A DNA stretch of 60,538 bases from an uncultured Prevotella sp. (GTDB taxonomy: Bacteria; Bacteroidota; Bacteroidia; Bacteroidales; Bacteroidaceae). The stretch covers positions 1-60,538 of the forward strand of contig CAMVUM010000019.1 in assembly GCA_947170725.1 (NCBI GenBank). The letters are read 5' to 3'. The notes below the pieces were generated by a model that was not told the DNA's origin, did no database searches, and saw nothing but the letters and a program-made list of their open reading frames with translations. The translations under genes and the position numbers were made by a program. Shown here one piece after another: positions 17,979-25,128 of this stretch (position 1 is its first letter; every line of letters begins with the position of its first letter).

Positions 17979-18180
17979 TGTGTATTACATAATTTTTCGA
18001 GGAAAGAGGAGAGCGTTGATGGAGAAGTGAGAATTGTCTTTGTCCATCTTCATGCTATCCTTTATGTCGCTATTGTCTTTCGCTCGGTCTCTGTCCGCTT
18101 GTAAGGCAAGGACTCCTGAACGGGTTTTGCCCGCGCTAAATCCTTTAGCTCCTCTAAACTCCTAAAATCAAGAAAAAAAT

Positions 18181-18726
18181 TCACTCAAATTCGAGCGGTT
18201 CCTCTTTGTCCTTCAGATAATAGTCGTTGAGCATGCCCACGAGTGTCGTGATTTCCTTGACGGCATGGGCTGTGTCGGGGCTTATTTCTTTCTTTTGCAG
18301 CCGCAGCATCATCACGCCGTAGAGGGAGTTGAAGCATGTTTCCACTTCGTTTTCCTCCTTGTTCGCTCCGCGGTTGCGCAGTTCCACGATGAAAGGCAGT
18401 ACCTTATAATATTCGGCGTTGTAGAACGGGAATTTGCTGCTTTGCAGCAGTCGTGCGTGAAGCTCGGCGAGCTGAATCATCGTCACCTTGTTTATCTGCA
18501 GATGGCCGCGCTCGCGACATCCCTCCTCGTTCATCATCCGGATCAGATAGCCATACCAGTCGGACATATCTTCCTTCTGTTCGTCTGTATAGTCAAAGCG
18601 GTCGATGTACTCCCGGCGTATGCGCGACAGGGAGCAGCCGAAAGCCCTGATGGTGTCTTCCACCTGCCACATGTAAAGCAGATATTCCGCTATGTTCTTT
18701 TTCCTCAGTTCCTGTGAGATATACAT
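18181..18726 (-). CDS. DUF4924 family protein
   Basis: A soluble, mostly helical 181-residue protein of the Bacteroidetes-restricted DUF4924 family. Recognised by its opening MYISQELRKKNIAEYLLYMW, the QVEDTIRA segment and YGYLIRMMNEEGCRERGHLQ near the middle, ending in an acidic tail. No catalytic motif is visible. It lies 18 bases after the LysE-type gene, so the two are probably one transcript. Function unknown; domain assignment from memory of the family. Confidence 0.7.
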   Translation of the reverse strand: MYISQELRKKNIAEYLLYMWQVEDTIRAFGCSLSRIRREYIDRFDYTDEQKEDMSDWYGYLIRMMNEEGCRERGHLQINKVTMIQLAELHARLLQSSKFPFYNAEYYKVLPFIVELRNRGANKEENEVETCFNSLYGVMMLRLQKKEISPDTAHAVKEITTLVGMLNDYYLKDKEEPLEFE

Positions 18727-18744
18727 ATATTAAATTCAGAATAA

Positions 18745-19410
18745 TCAGAAAAAACGGTATAGGTTGGTCATCGTGCCGACGAACATAATCACCGAGCATA
18801 TCACCACGACAGCTCCGATGACCTGATTGATGAGCTTTATGCCGTTGTCGTCGAACTTGCCCCGTATCTTGTCCACAAGCCATGTCAGTCCGAACCACCA
18901 CAGCAGCGCGCCGGCAACAATGCTCATGAAGCCCACCACCATCTCGAACGGATGGTCGGGAAGGACAAATGCGAACTGGGCGTAGCAGGCGAGGAAGAGC
19001 AGGATGATGAGCGGGTTTGACAGCGTCACGAGAAAGGCCGTCACGCCGTTGTGGACGAGCGTGCCCTTGTTCGTGCCCGGCTGGCGTATGTTGCGGGTCG
19101 GGTCGGTGCGGTAGGTGTATATTCCGAAAATCATCAGCAGTAGGCTTCCGACAATCTGCAAATAGAACCGGTTCTGTTGATCGTTCACGAAGTTCATGAC
19201 GAAGCTCATTCCGAATCCCGTAATGCCGGCATAGATGATGTCGCTCACGGCGGCACCGATGCCGGTGACGAACCCGTACCACCGGCCTTTGTTCAGTGTC
19301 CGCTGGACGCAGAGCACACCTACCGGTCCCATCGGTGCCGAAGCGATGACCCCGATGAGTATTCCCTTGAATATGAAATCAAGTATGCTTATATGTAATG
19401 GAAACGGCAT
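18745..19410 (-). CDS. LysE-family amino-acid exporter
   Basis: Inner-membrane exporter of the LysE/RhtB superfamily. Six hydrophobic segments fill the 221 residues. The signature GILIGVIASAPMGPVGVLCV with the following QRTLNKGRWYGFVTGIGAA is near the N-terminus, and FLVTLSNPLIILLFLACYAQ holds the conserved T-x-x-NP. The frame is open to 19497 but I choose the ATG at 19410, because the promoter-like CAACTTTG (minus strand, 19419-19426) lies inside the longer version and the LysE fold begins right after it. This would leave almost no leader. Substrate unknown. Confidence 0.85.
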   Translation of the reverse strand: MPFPLHISILDFIFKGILIGVIASAPMGPVGVLCVQRTLNKGRWYGFVTGIGAAVSDIIYAGITGFGMSFVMNFVNDQQNRFYLQIVGSLLLMIFGIYTYRTDPTRNIRQPGTNKGTLVHNGVTAFLVTLSNPLIILLFLACYAQFAFVLPDHPFEMVVGFMSIVAGALLWWFGLTWLVDKIRGKFDDNGIKLINQVIGAVVVICSVIMFVGTMTNLYRFF

Positions 19411-19418
19411 AGCGAATG

Positions 19419-19426
19419 CAAAGTTG
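19419..19426 (-). promoter_or_regulatory. Possible -7 element for LysE gene
   Basis: CAACTTTG, one base off TAnnTTTG, ends nine bases before the start codon at 19410. A TTG lies a little over 20 bases upstream. If used, the mRNA would start at or next to the ATG. Confidence 0.4.
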
Positions 19427-19654
19427 CTAAAATTATGTGAATTACACAAGTTTTTGCCATTAAATGTTACCTCCTCCTCCGTTTTTCGTGTATTCAACTT
19501 GTAACTTTAAACTTTAACGCTTTGACAGCGTTGTCTGTTTTTGGGGAGCATGATATAGCGTGAGGTTATCTTCCGGACAGGCTTGATGGCAAACCAATCC
19601 ATTCCCGGTATGTGCCCCTCCGTCGCGGACGTTGGTGGGGTGGTTGTTTCGCTG

Positions 19655-19721
19655 CTCGTGTAACGGTGTTACATAGGCCGTGTAACATCGTTACATGCCT
19701 CGCGTAACACCGTTACACGAG
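19655..19721. repeat. Nested GTAAC-NNN-GTTAC palindromes
   Basis: Arms at 19655-19672 and 19704-19721 are 18-base perfect inverted repeats, each holding its own GTAAC(3)GTTAC palindrome, and a third such palindrome (GTAACATCGTTAC, 19682-19694) sits in the middle. The site lies in the 626-base gap between the divergent LysE and glucokinase genes. It could be an operator or a selfish repeat. Nothing else gene-like is seen between 19430 and 19950. Confidence 0.75.
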
Positions 19722-19957
19722 CCGTGTAATAAACTCGCAGTATGGTTCCGGAGCGTGACCGTCCTGAAGCAGGCGTATAATTGGGGGGATAATGTATGAA
19801 ATGGCGTATCTTTGCATGCGACAAATTGACGTATGAACGGTCATGGCAGGCGGCTCGTCATCCGTCGTCCCCAACTTCAGAAATTTCAATAATATTATTT
19901 CTTACAGCCAAAAATGTGAAAGTCTGGCAGCCGGAGCAAGTTTTTGGCACAAAATTC

Positions 19958-19988
19958 TTGCTCCGTTGCCGTTTTTTTCATAACTTTG
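19958..19988 (+). promoter_or_regulatory. Promoter of the glucokinase gene
   Basis: TTG at 19958-19960, a 20-base spacer and TAACTTTG at 19981-19988 match the Bacteroidetes consensus. The start codon is about 49 bases on. Confidence 0.8.
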
Positions 19989-20036
19989 CGAGACATTGTA
20001 CAATTATTTATTACCAATAACAAAAAAACATTCAGT

Positions 20037-21017
20037 ATGAGTGAACAATCTATTATCAAGCCCTACGTGATAGGACTGGATTTGGGAGGAACCAACTCCG
20101 TCTTCGGCATTGTTGACAGCCGGGGAGAGATTAAGGCCACTACGGCCATCAAAACCCAAGGCTATGACACAGCGGAAGCATACGTGGCAGCGGCTGTTGA
20201 GGCACTGCATATCATCATAGACCAGGTTGGCGGTATTGACAAAATCAAGGCAATGGGCATCGGAGCGCCCAATGCCAACTACTATAAAGGCACCATCGAG
20301 CACGCTACCAACATCGTCTGGGGACGTGGCGTCGTTCCATTGGCCGACATGTTCAGCACTGCGCTCGGTATTCCCGTGGCCATGACCAACGACGCCAACG
20401 CCGCTGCCATCGGCGAGATGGCCTACGGTGCGGCACGCGGAATGAAGAATTTCATCGTCATAACGCTTGGAACCGGTGTCGGTTCGGGTATCGTTGTCAA
20501 CGGACAGCTGGTCTACGGCCACGACGGATATGCCGGTGAGCTTGGCCATGTGACGATGGTCCGTGAAGGCGGACGTACCTGCGGCTGCGGCCGTATGGGC
20601 TGTCTGGAGACATACTGCTCGGCTACGGGTGTGGCACGCACGGCCCGCGAGATGCTGTCTACAACCGAACGGCCGTCGCTTCTCCGCGAAATGAATCCGG
20701 AGGACATAACGTCCCTCGACGTAAGTATTGCCGCTGGGAAGGGCGACGAGCTGGCCAATGACATTTTCCGCTTCACGGGAAAGATGCTCGGTGAGGCTTG
20801 CGCCGATTTCGCCGCGTTCTCCAGTCCTGAGGCTTTCATCTTCTTCGGTGGTCTCGTGAAGGCCGGTGAGCTTATCATGAAGCCTATTCGCGAGGCTTAC
20901 GACGCCCACGTCATGCCGGTGTTCCGTGGCAAAGCCCAGTTCCTTGTCAGCACTCTCGACGGTTCTTCTGCCGCTGTGCTCGGTGCGAGTGCCATAGGCT
21001 GGGATATCAGCGCGTAG
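20037..21017 (+). CDS. ROK-family glucokinase
   Basis: Phosphorylates glucose (or a close hexose) at C6 with ATP in the cytoplasm. ROK features: YVIGLDLGGTNSVFGIVD (phosphate-1 loop), AMTNDANAAAIGEMAYGAAR (catalytic Asp region), FIVITLGTGVGSGIVVNGQL, GELGHVTM with a zinc-associated His, and CGCGRMGCLETYCS, the ROK cysteine zinc site. I start at ATG 20037 because the promoter lies at 19958-19988; an upstream in-frame ATG at 19944 precedes the promoter. 326 residues fits glucokinases of this group. Single gene, ending at a strong terminator. Confidence 0.92.
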   Translation: MSEQSIIKPYVIGLDLGGTNSVFGIVDSRGEIKATTAIKTQGYDTAEAYVAAAVEALHIIIDQVGGIDKIKAMGIGAPNANYYKGTIEHATNIVWGRGVVPLADMFSTALGIPVAMTNDANAAAIGEMAYGAARGMKNFIVITLGTGVGSGIVVNGQLVYGHDGYAGELGHVTMVREGGRTCGCGRMGCLETYCSATGVARTAREMLSTTERPSLLREMNPEDITSLDVSIAAGKGDELANDIFRFTGKMLGEACADFAAFSSPEAFIFFGGLVKAGELIMKPIREAYDAHVMPVFRGKAQFLVSTLDGSSAAVLGASAIGWDISA

Positions 21018-21179
21018 TAATGAAGAAGGCGTGATGTTAGAAAGACTGCTTATTATCGCTGGACGTGAAAGGGAGATGTCCTTAATGTAACGATTTCGTT
21101 TGGAAAGGAACATGAAAAGCAATTCCTCTCACGTTCAACGGTAATAGACACCTATATAATGATCGTACCCTTGTATACA

Positions 21180-21240
21180 AAAAAAGATGCAAGAACACGA
21201 ATCTGGCGAATTCTGCCGTTTGTGTTCTTGCATCTTTTTT
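21180..21240. terminator. Bidirectional terminator between glucokinase and ECF sigma genes
   Basis: AAAAAAGATGCAAGAACAC at 21180-21198 pairs perfectly with 21222-21240 (19 bases), giving a U-run in both directions between convergent genes. Confidence 0.9.
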
Positions 21241-21277
21241 GTTGTCGTTTGGGCGTGTTTTTGTTACCTCCGTAAGT

Positions 21278-21880
21278 CTATCGCTCCATCATTGCCAGTT
21301 CAATGTCGTGTTCTTTGGCCATACGTCGGAGGTTTAGTATGGCGTAGCGCATTCGTCCGAGCGCAGTGTTTATGCTCACGCCGGTGATATTGGCAATTTC
21401 CTTGAACGACAAGTTCTGATAGAACCGCATGTAAACCACTTCCCGTTGCGGTGCGGGGAGGCTGTCCATCATGCGTCGTACGTCGTCGAGCACCTGTTCG
21501 TTGACCATCTCGCATTCTCTGCTTGTGTCAACCAAGGAATTGATTTTGAGATTGCTCAGGTCGTTGTCTTCGGTAGGTTCGATGATGTGTTCGTTGCGCT
21601 GGAGGCGATACCAGTCCATGATGACATTGTGGGCGATGCGTGTTATCCAATAAGAGAACTTTCCGCTATCGGTATATTTGCCTTCTTGCAGTCTTGTGAT
21701 GACTTTGACGAAGGTGTCCTGAAAAATGTCGTTGGCCAGTTCCTGATCACGGACGACGAACATTATATATGTAAATAGCTTTGACTGATTTCTCGCCAAT
21801 AACTCGTCGAAGGCTTTATTGTCCCCTTTGACATACCGTAAGGCCAACTCTTCGTCGGTCATACTTTCGAAATTCTTCAT
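21278..21880 (-). CDS. ECF-type RNA polymerase sigma factor
   Basis: Sigma-70 family, extracytoplasmic-function type. Region 2 is seen in DEELALRYVKGDNKAFDELL and DIFQDTFVKVITRLQEGKYT, with the DNA-melting segment FSYWITRIAHNVIMDWYRLQ. Region 4 reads LPAPQREVVYMRFYQNLSFK then EIANITGVSINTALGRMRYA, a helix-turn-helix that would read a -35 element. At 200 residues with a moderately long linker it has the normal form. No anti-sigma gene is adjacent, so this is not the FecI/FecR or SusR type by context. It has its own strong housekeeping promoter (21968-21999). Confidence 0.93.
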   Translation of the reverse strand: MKNFESMTDEELALRYVKGDNKAFDELLARNQSKLFTYIMFVVRDQELANDIFQDTFVKVITRLQEGKYTDSGKFSYWITRIAHNVIMDWYRLQRNEHIIEPTEDNDLSNLKINSLVDTSRECEMVNEQVLDDVRRMMDSLPAPQREVVYMRFYQNLSFKEIANITGVSINTALGRMRYAILNLRRMAKEHDIELAMMER

Positions 21881-21967
21881 ACTTAATGAACTTTTTATTA
21901 AGTAAAATATTAGTCGATAGGCTTTACGGTTTTTGTTGATGAGTTATTGTCGGATTGCTTAACAATG

Positions 21968-21999
21968 CAAAAGTATATAAAATAATCTATACCGCCAAA
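21968..21999 (-). promoter_or_regulatory. Promoter of the ECF sigma gene
   Basis: Minus strand TTTG (21996-21999), exactly 20 bases of spacer, then TACTTTTG (21968-21975). The leader to the start codon at 21880 would be about 80 bases. Confidence 0.8.
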
Positions 22000-22036
22000 T
22001 TATTGTATGTTAAATTTTTAATGCTCGTGCAAACGA

Positions 22037-22062
22037 GACAGGCGGACAGGCCTGTCGTTTTT
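22037..22062 (+). terminator. Hairpin with T-run, plus strand
   Basis: GACAGGC (22037-22043) and GCCTGTC (22050-22056) pair, followed by GTTTTT. A CTCGT-GCAA-ACGAG hairpin lies just before it. No plus-strand gene feeds it, so its purpose is unclear; it may insulate against antisense transcription. Confidence 0.5.
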
Positions 22063-22154
22063 CATTCTCATTGTGGATGGCTTGCGGAATCTTTGCTGCC
22101 ACTGATTTCTTCCGACAGCCTTGGACACAAACTGTAAATTGTTGGGGGGAGTGG

Positions 22155-22231
22155 AAATAAAAGAGGTTGGCGCAGGACGCTGCCAACCTCGGGATTGATA
22201 AGGGGCATCGACAACATGGATGTAATCTTAT
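22155..22231 (-). ncRNA. Candidate small RNA with own promoter and terminator
   Basis: A minus-strand unit of about 75-80 bases with a near-perfect promoter (22238-22269) and an intrinsic terminator: GAGGTTGGC/GCCAACCTC stem (22163-22171 with 22182-22190), 10-base loop, then TTTTATTT. The encoded RNA would start near GATAAGATTACATCC. A short reading frame (ATGTTGTCGATGCCC on) enters the terminator, so a translated leader is unlikely. It lies about 275 bases upstream of the ECF sigma gene, which has a separate promoter. No match to a known RNA family is recognised. Confidence 0.6.
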
Positions 22232-22237
22232 CTGTGG

Positions 22238-22269
22238 CAAATATAAGATTTAACAACGTAAAATACAAA
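22238..22269 (-). promoter_or_regulatory. Promoter of the candidate small RNA
   Basis: Minus strand TTTG (22266-22269), 20-base spacer, TATATTTG (22238-22245): an exact fit to the Bacteroidetes consensus. Confidence 0.8.
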
Positions 22270-22431
22270 TATTTTAAGTTAAAACATGAAAAATAATAAC
22301 CTTTTTATGTAATACCCTCTGTTTTTTCGCGGCAATAGTGCCGGTCGGTGGAAAAATTACAGGAAGAAGTGGCTTATATGGTCTTTCATTGGTCTTTTGA
22401 GTGTAAAATACACTATTTATGCATATTTTTC

Positions 22432-22463
22432 TTTGTTGTTTTAAAATATTTTACTTAAATTTG
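22432..22463 (+). promoter_or_regulatory. Promoter of the kinase-uridylyltransferase gene
   Basis: TTTG (22432-22435), 20-base spacer, TAAATTTG (22456-22463). The leader to the ATG at 22545 would be about 75 bases. Confidence 0.8.
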
Positions 22464-22544
22464 TACACTGATAAGTTCCATTGCAAATAAGTTACAGAAG
22501 GAACATAAATGGTTTGAAACTAAATCTATTAACGAACAAAAGAC

Positions 22545-24479
22545 ATGACAAAGCTATTTGTACCCGGGCGATTGTGTCTCTTCGGAGAGCACACTGATTG
22601 GGCCGGACACTACCGTACGATGAACGCTGACATCCTTCCGGGAGCAGCCATCGTCACGGGTATTGAACAGGGAATATATGCCGAGGTGGAGAAATCGCCG
22701 GTTTTCGAAATGACAAGCGAGGCTCCTGAAATAAAAGACATGTGGCAGGACTTTTCCTGCATGATGAATGATGTGGAACTGAAGCGGATAGCCAAGTCGG
22801 GTTCGTTCTTTAGCTACTGTGCCGGTGTGGCGTCGTATATGCTGGAGTGGTATAAGGTGGGAGGAGTGCGTATTCATCTGACCGGCATGACGCTGCCTAT
22901 AAAGAGCGGACTGTCCAGCAGCGCGGCCATCTGCGTGCTGGTGGCGCGTGCGTTCAATATACTATATAGTCTCAATCTCAATACAATGGGCGAGATGAAC
23001 ATCGCCTATCTCGGTGAACTCCGTACGGCTTCGCGCTGCGGACGTCTTGACCAGGCATGTGCGTTCGGTGTCAAGCCGTGCCTGATGACTTTCGACGGCG
23101 ACGAGGTCGGCGTGACCTCGCTCAATGTCAAGAAGCCGCTCCATTGGGTCTTCGGTGACCTTGTAGCACACAAGGACACTATCCGAATTCTTGCTGATCT
23201 GAACAAGTCCTATCCCTTTGCATCGACGGATGGCGACCGTATGCTCCACGAAGCTCTCGGAGAGTGCAACCGTGACATCGTCCAGAGGGCCGTCCGCTAT
23301 ATAGCCGAAGGTGAAGTAGAGAAACTCGGGCAGCTGATGACCGAGGCGGAAGAGCTGTTCGACCGGCAGATAGCGCCTATGTCGCCGGCTCTTTGGTCGC
23401 CGAAACTCCACCATTTCCTTAACGATCCAGAGGTGAAACGGCTCACATACGGCGGTAAGGGGGTAGGCTCACATGGAGACGGCTCCGTACAGTTTCTGGC
23501 TCGTGATGCGGAAAGCCAGACCCGATTGGTCGACTATCTTAACGGACAGGGACTTCGGGTATGGTCGTTCACGATTCAGCCTGTACACACTGTAAGACGT
23601 GCCATCATCCCCGTGGCCGGATTCGGAACTCGGCTCTATCCGGCTACGCAGGTGCTCAAGAAGGATTTTTTTCCTATTCCGTGCGCCGACGGAGTGGTGC
23701 GCCCCGTTATACTCATCCTTTTGGAAGAACTTATCAAGAGCGGTATCGAGGATGTTTGTCTTGTTCTCGGTTCAGAGGAGGAAAGAATTCTTTATGCGCA
23801 ATTTTTCGAGCAGGCTTTGGACGAGGAGCATCTTCAGAAACTCAGTCCGCAGGCACGCGAATACAGCAACAGGATATTGGACATCGGAAAACATCTCCAC
23901 TACGTCTATCAGCATGATAAGCGTGGTTTCGGACATGCTGTCTATCAGGCTGCGGAATTTGCCGGTAACGAGCCGGTTTTGCTTCTGCTCGGTGACACGC
24001 TCTACCGGAGTAACTGTGGAAAGACTTGCACGTTGCAGCTTATTGAAGAATATGAACGTTACAACAAGCTGACCGTGAGCATCCATCCTATTCCGCTGCA
24101 GGAAGTGAGCCGATATGGAGTGTTCAGCGGAGTGTGGGAAGACAAGGACCATACGATTCTTAATGTGTCCGTGATGGTTGAAAAGCCAAAACTGAGTTAC
24201 GCCGAAGAGTATCTGGCCGTACAGGAACAGGATGGCAGCAAGGGCTACTATTCTGTTTTCGGGCAGTATATCCTCACTCAGGATGTTTTTGAACAGTTGG
24301 CTGACGACATCCGTGCGGCTGATGCAGAGGGTGACATGTCACGTGAAATAGAACTGACAACGGCACTTGAAGCCGTACGGAAACGGAAAGGCATGGTCGG
24401 AGTGCGTATAAACGGAGAAATGTTCGATATGGGAAATCCTGCGGCGTTGCGCAATACGGTTGTCCGTTTTTCGGAATAA
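22545..24479 (+). CDS. Fused GHMP sugar kinase and GalU-like nucleotidyltransferase
   Basis: A 644-residue two-domain enzyme. Residues 1-350 are a galactokinase-like GHMP kinase: FVPGRLCLFGEHTDWAGHYR at the start, the ATP loop PIKSGLSSSAAICVLVARAF near 120 and LTYGGKGVGSHGDGSVQFLA near 305. Residues 355-644 are a sugar-1-phosphate nucleotidyltransferase of the GalU type, opening RAIIPVAGFGTRLYPATQVL with KKDFFPI, and ending in MFDMGNPAALRNTVVRF. Together they would turn a free sugar into a sugar-1-phosphate and then an NDP-sugar, a salvage route like the fucokinase/pyrophosphorylase fusion Fkp but with different domain order and families. The sugar (galactose, glucuronate, arabinose or other) cannot be told. 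Confidence 0.85.
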   Translation: MTKLFVPGRLCLFGEHTDWAGHYRTMNADILPGAAIVTGIEQGIYAEVEKSPVFEMTSEAPEIKDMWQDFSCMMNDVELKRIAKSGSFFSYCAGVASYMLEWYKVGGVRIHLTGMTLPIKSGLSSSAAICVLVARAFNILYSLNLNTMGEMNIAYLGELRTASRCGRLDQACAFGVKPCLMTFDGDEVGVTSLNVKKPLHWVFGDLVAHKDTIRILADLNKSYPFASTDGDRMLHEALGECNRDIVQRAVRYIAEGEVEKLGQLMTEAEELFDRQIAPMSPALWSPKLHHFLNDPEVKRLTYGGKGVGSHGDGSVQFLARDAESQTRLVDYLNGQGLRVWSFTIQPVHTVRRAIIPVAGFGTRLYPATQVLKKDFFPIPCADGVVRPVILILLEELIKSGIEDVCLVLGSEEERILYAQFFEQALDEEHLQKLSPQAREYSNRILDIGKHLHYVYQHDKRGFGHAVYQAAEFAGNEPVLLLLGDTLYRSNCGKTCTLQLIEEYERYNKLTVSIHPIPLQEVSRYGVFSGVWEDKDHTILNVSVMVEKPKLSYAEEYLAVQEQDGSKGYYSVFGQYILTQDVFEQLADDIRAADAEGDMSREIELTTALEAVRKRKGMVGVRINGEMFDMGNPAALRNTVVRFSE

Positions 24480-24581
24480 CAGCGGGGCTGCCAATCGCGT
24501 TTCGGGCGCATTGCGGCCACTGACCTGGATGTCTTAAAACACCAGCCTCAAGGAACGAAATACGAATATCAAAGTCGCAAC

Positions 24582-24663
24582 AACTCTCAAACGTAAAAAA
24601 AAGAGGAGACACAAAGGTGAATGAAAGCCTTTGTGTCTCCTCTTTTTTTTACGTTTGAGAGTT
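24582..24663. terminator. Bidirectional terminator with 36-base perfect stem
   Basis: Arms 24582-24617 and 24628-24663 are perfect 36-base inverted repeats with a 10-base loop, containing A8/T8 tracts within the stem. It separates the convergent kinase-fusion and HAD genes. Confidence 0.85.
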
Positions 24664-24684
24664 CTTTCTCAGTATGTCATGGCT

Positions 24685-25128
24685 CTAAATCTGCCACCAT
24701 TTCTTTTTCGGCCTGTCGGCAGGAGCGCAATATGCGGTTCCTGAAGAGCCGGCTTCTGCTTCTTCCAGCAGGTTGTTCCACGTGCGCTTCTTCTTTATCA
24801 TCTCATAGATGACGCCCCATTCGGGAAGTCCCCCGATGTTCCTGTCATCTATGAAGAGATCGACTTTAAGCTTCCTGCTGTAATTCTGATTGCCTTCCTG
24901 GGTTTCTTCAGGATAGTCGCGGTTGACGGCGTAGAACTCCACACCGCGCTCGCGGCACCATTCCACGGCTTCGTCGAGCAGATTGCCTTCGCGTACGCTC
25001 CATAGAATGAGTCTGTGACGATCACGTATGAGTGCCTTCAGCGTTTCTATGGCGAACGGTATTTCCTCGCCTATCTCCGGATAGCAGTGGGTGACGATTG
25101 TGCCGTCAAAGTCTACAGCGATTGTCAT
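24685..25128 (-). CDS. HAD-superfamily phosphatase, BT0820-like
   Basis: A small 147-residue HAD hydrolase. Motif I is TIAVDFDGTIV (nucleophile Asp7), motif II LILWSVREG, and the acidic motif LKVDLFIDDRNIGG lies near residue 90. It lacks a cap domain, so larger substrates may fit. Its ATG overlaps the stop of the Wzc-like kinase gene by four bases, so the two are co-translated. The pairing suggests a role in polysaccharide export, perhaps dephosphorylating a sugar intermediate, though classical Wzc partners are low-molecular-weight tyrosine phosphatases of another fold. The C-terminal 30 residues (rich in Pro and Lys, ending KKKWWQI) are poorly conserved. Confidence 0.8.
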   Translation of the reverse strand: MTIAVDFDGTIVTHCYPEIGEEIPFAIETLKALIRDRHRLILWSVREGNLLDEAVEWCRERGVEFYAVNRDYPEETQEGNQNYSRKLKVDLFIDDRNIGGLPEWGVIYEMIKKKRTWNNLLEEAEAGSSGTAYCAPADRPKKKWWQI

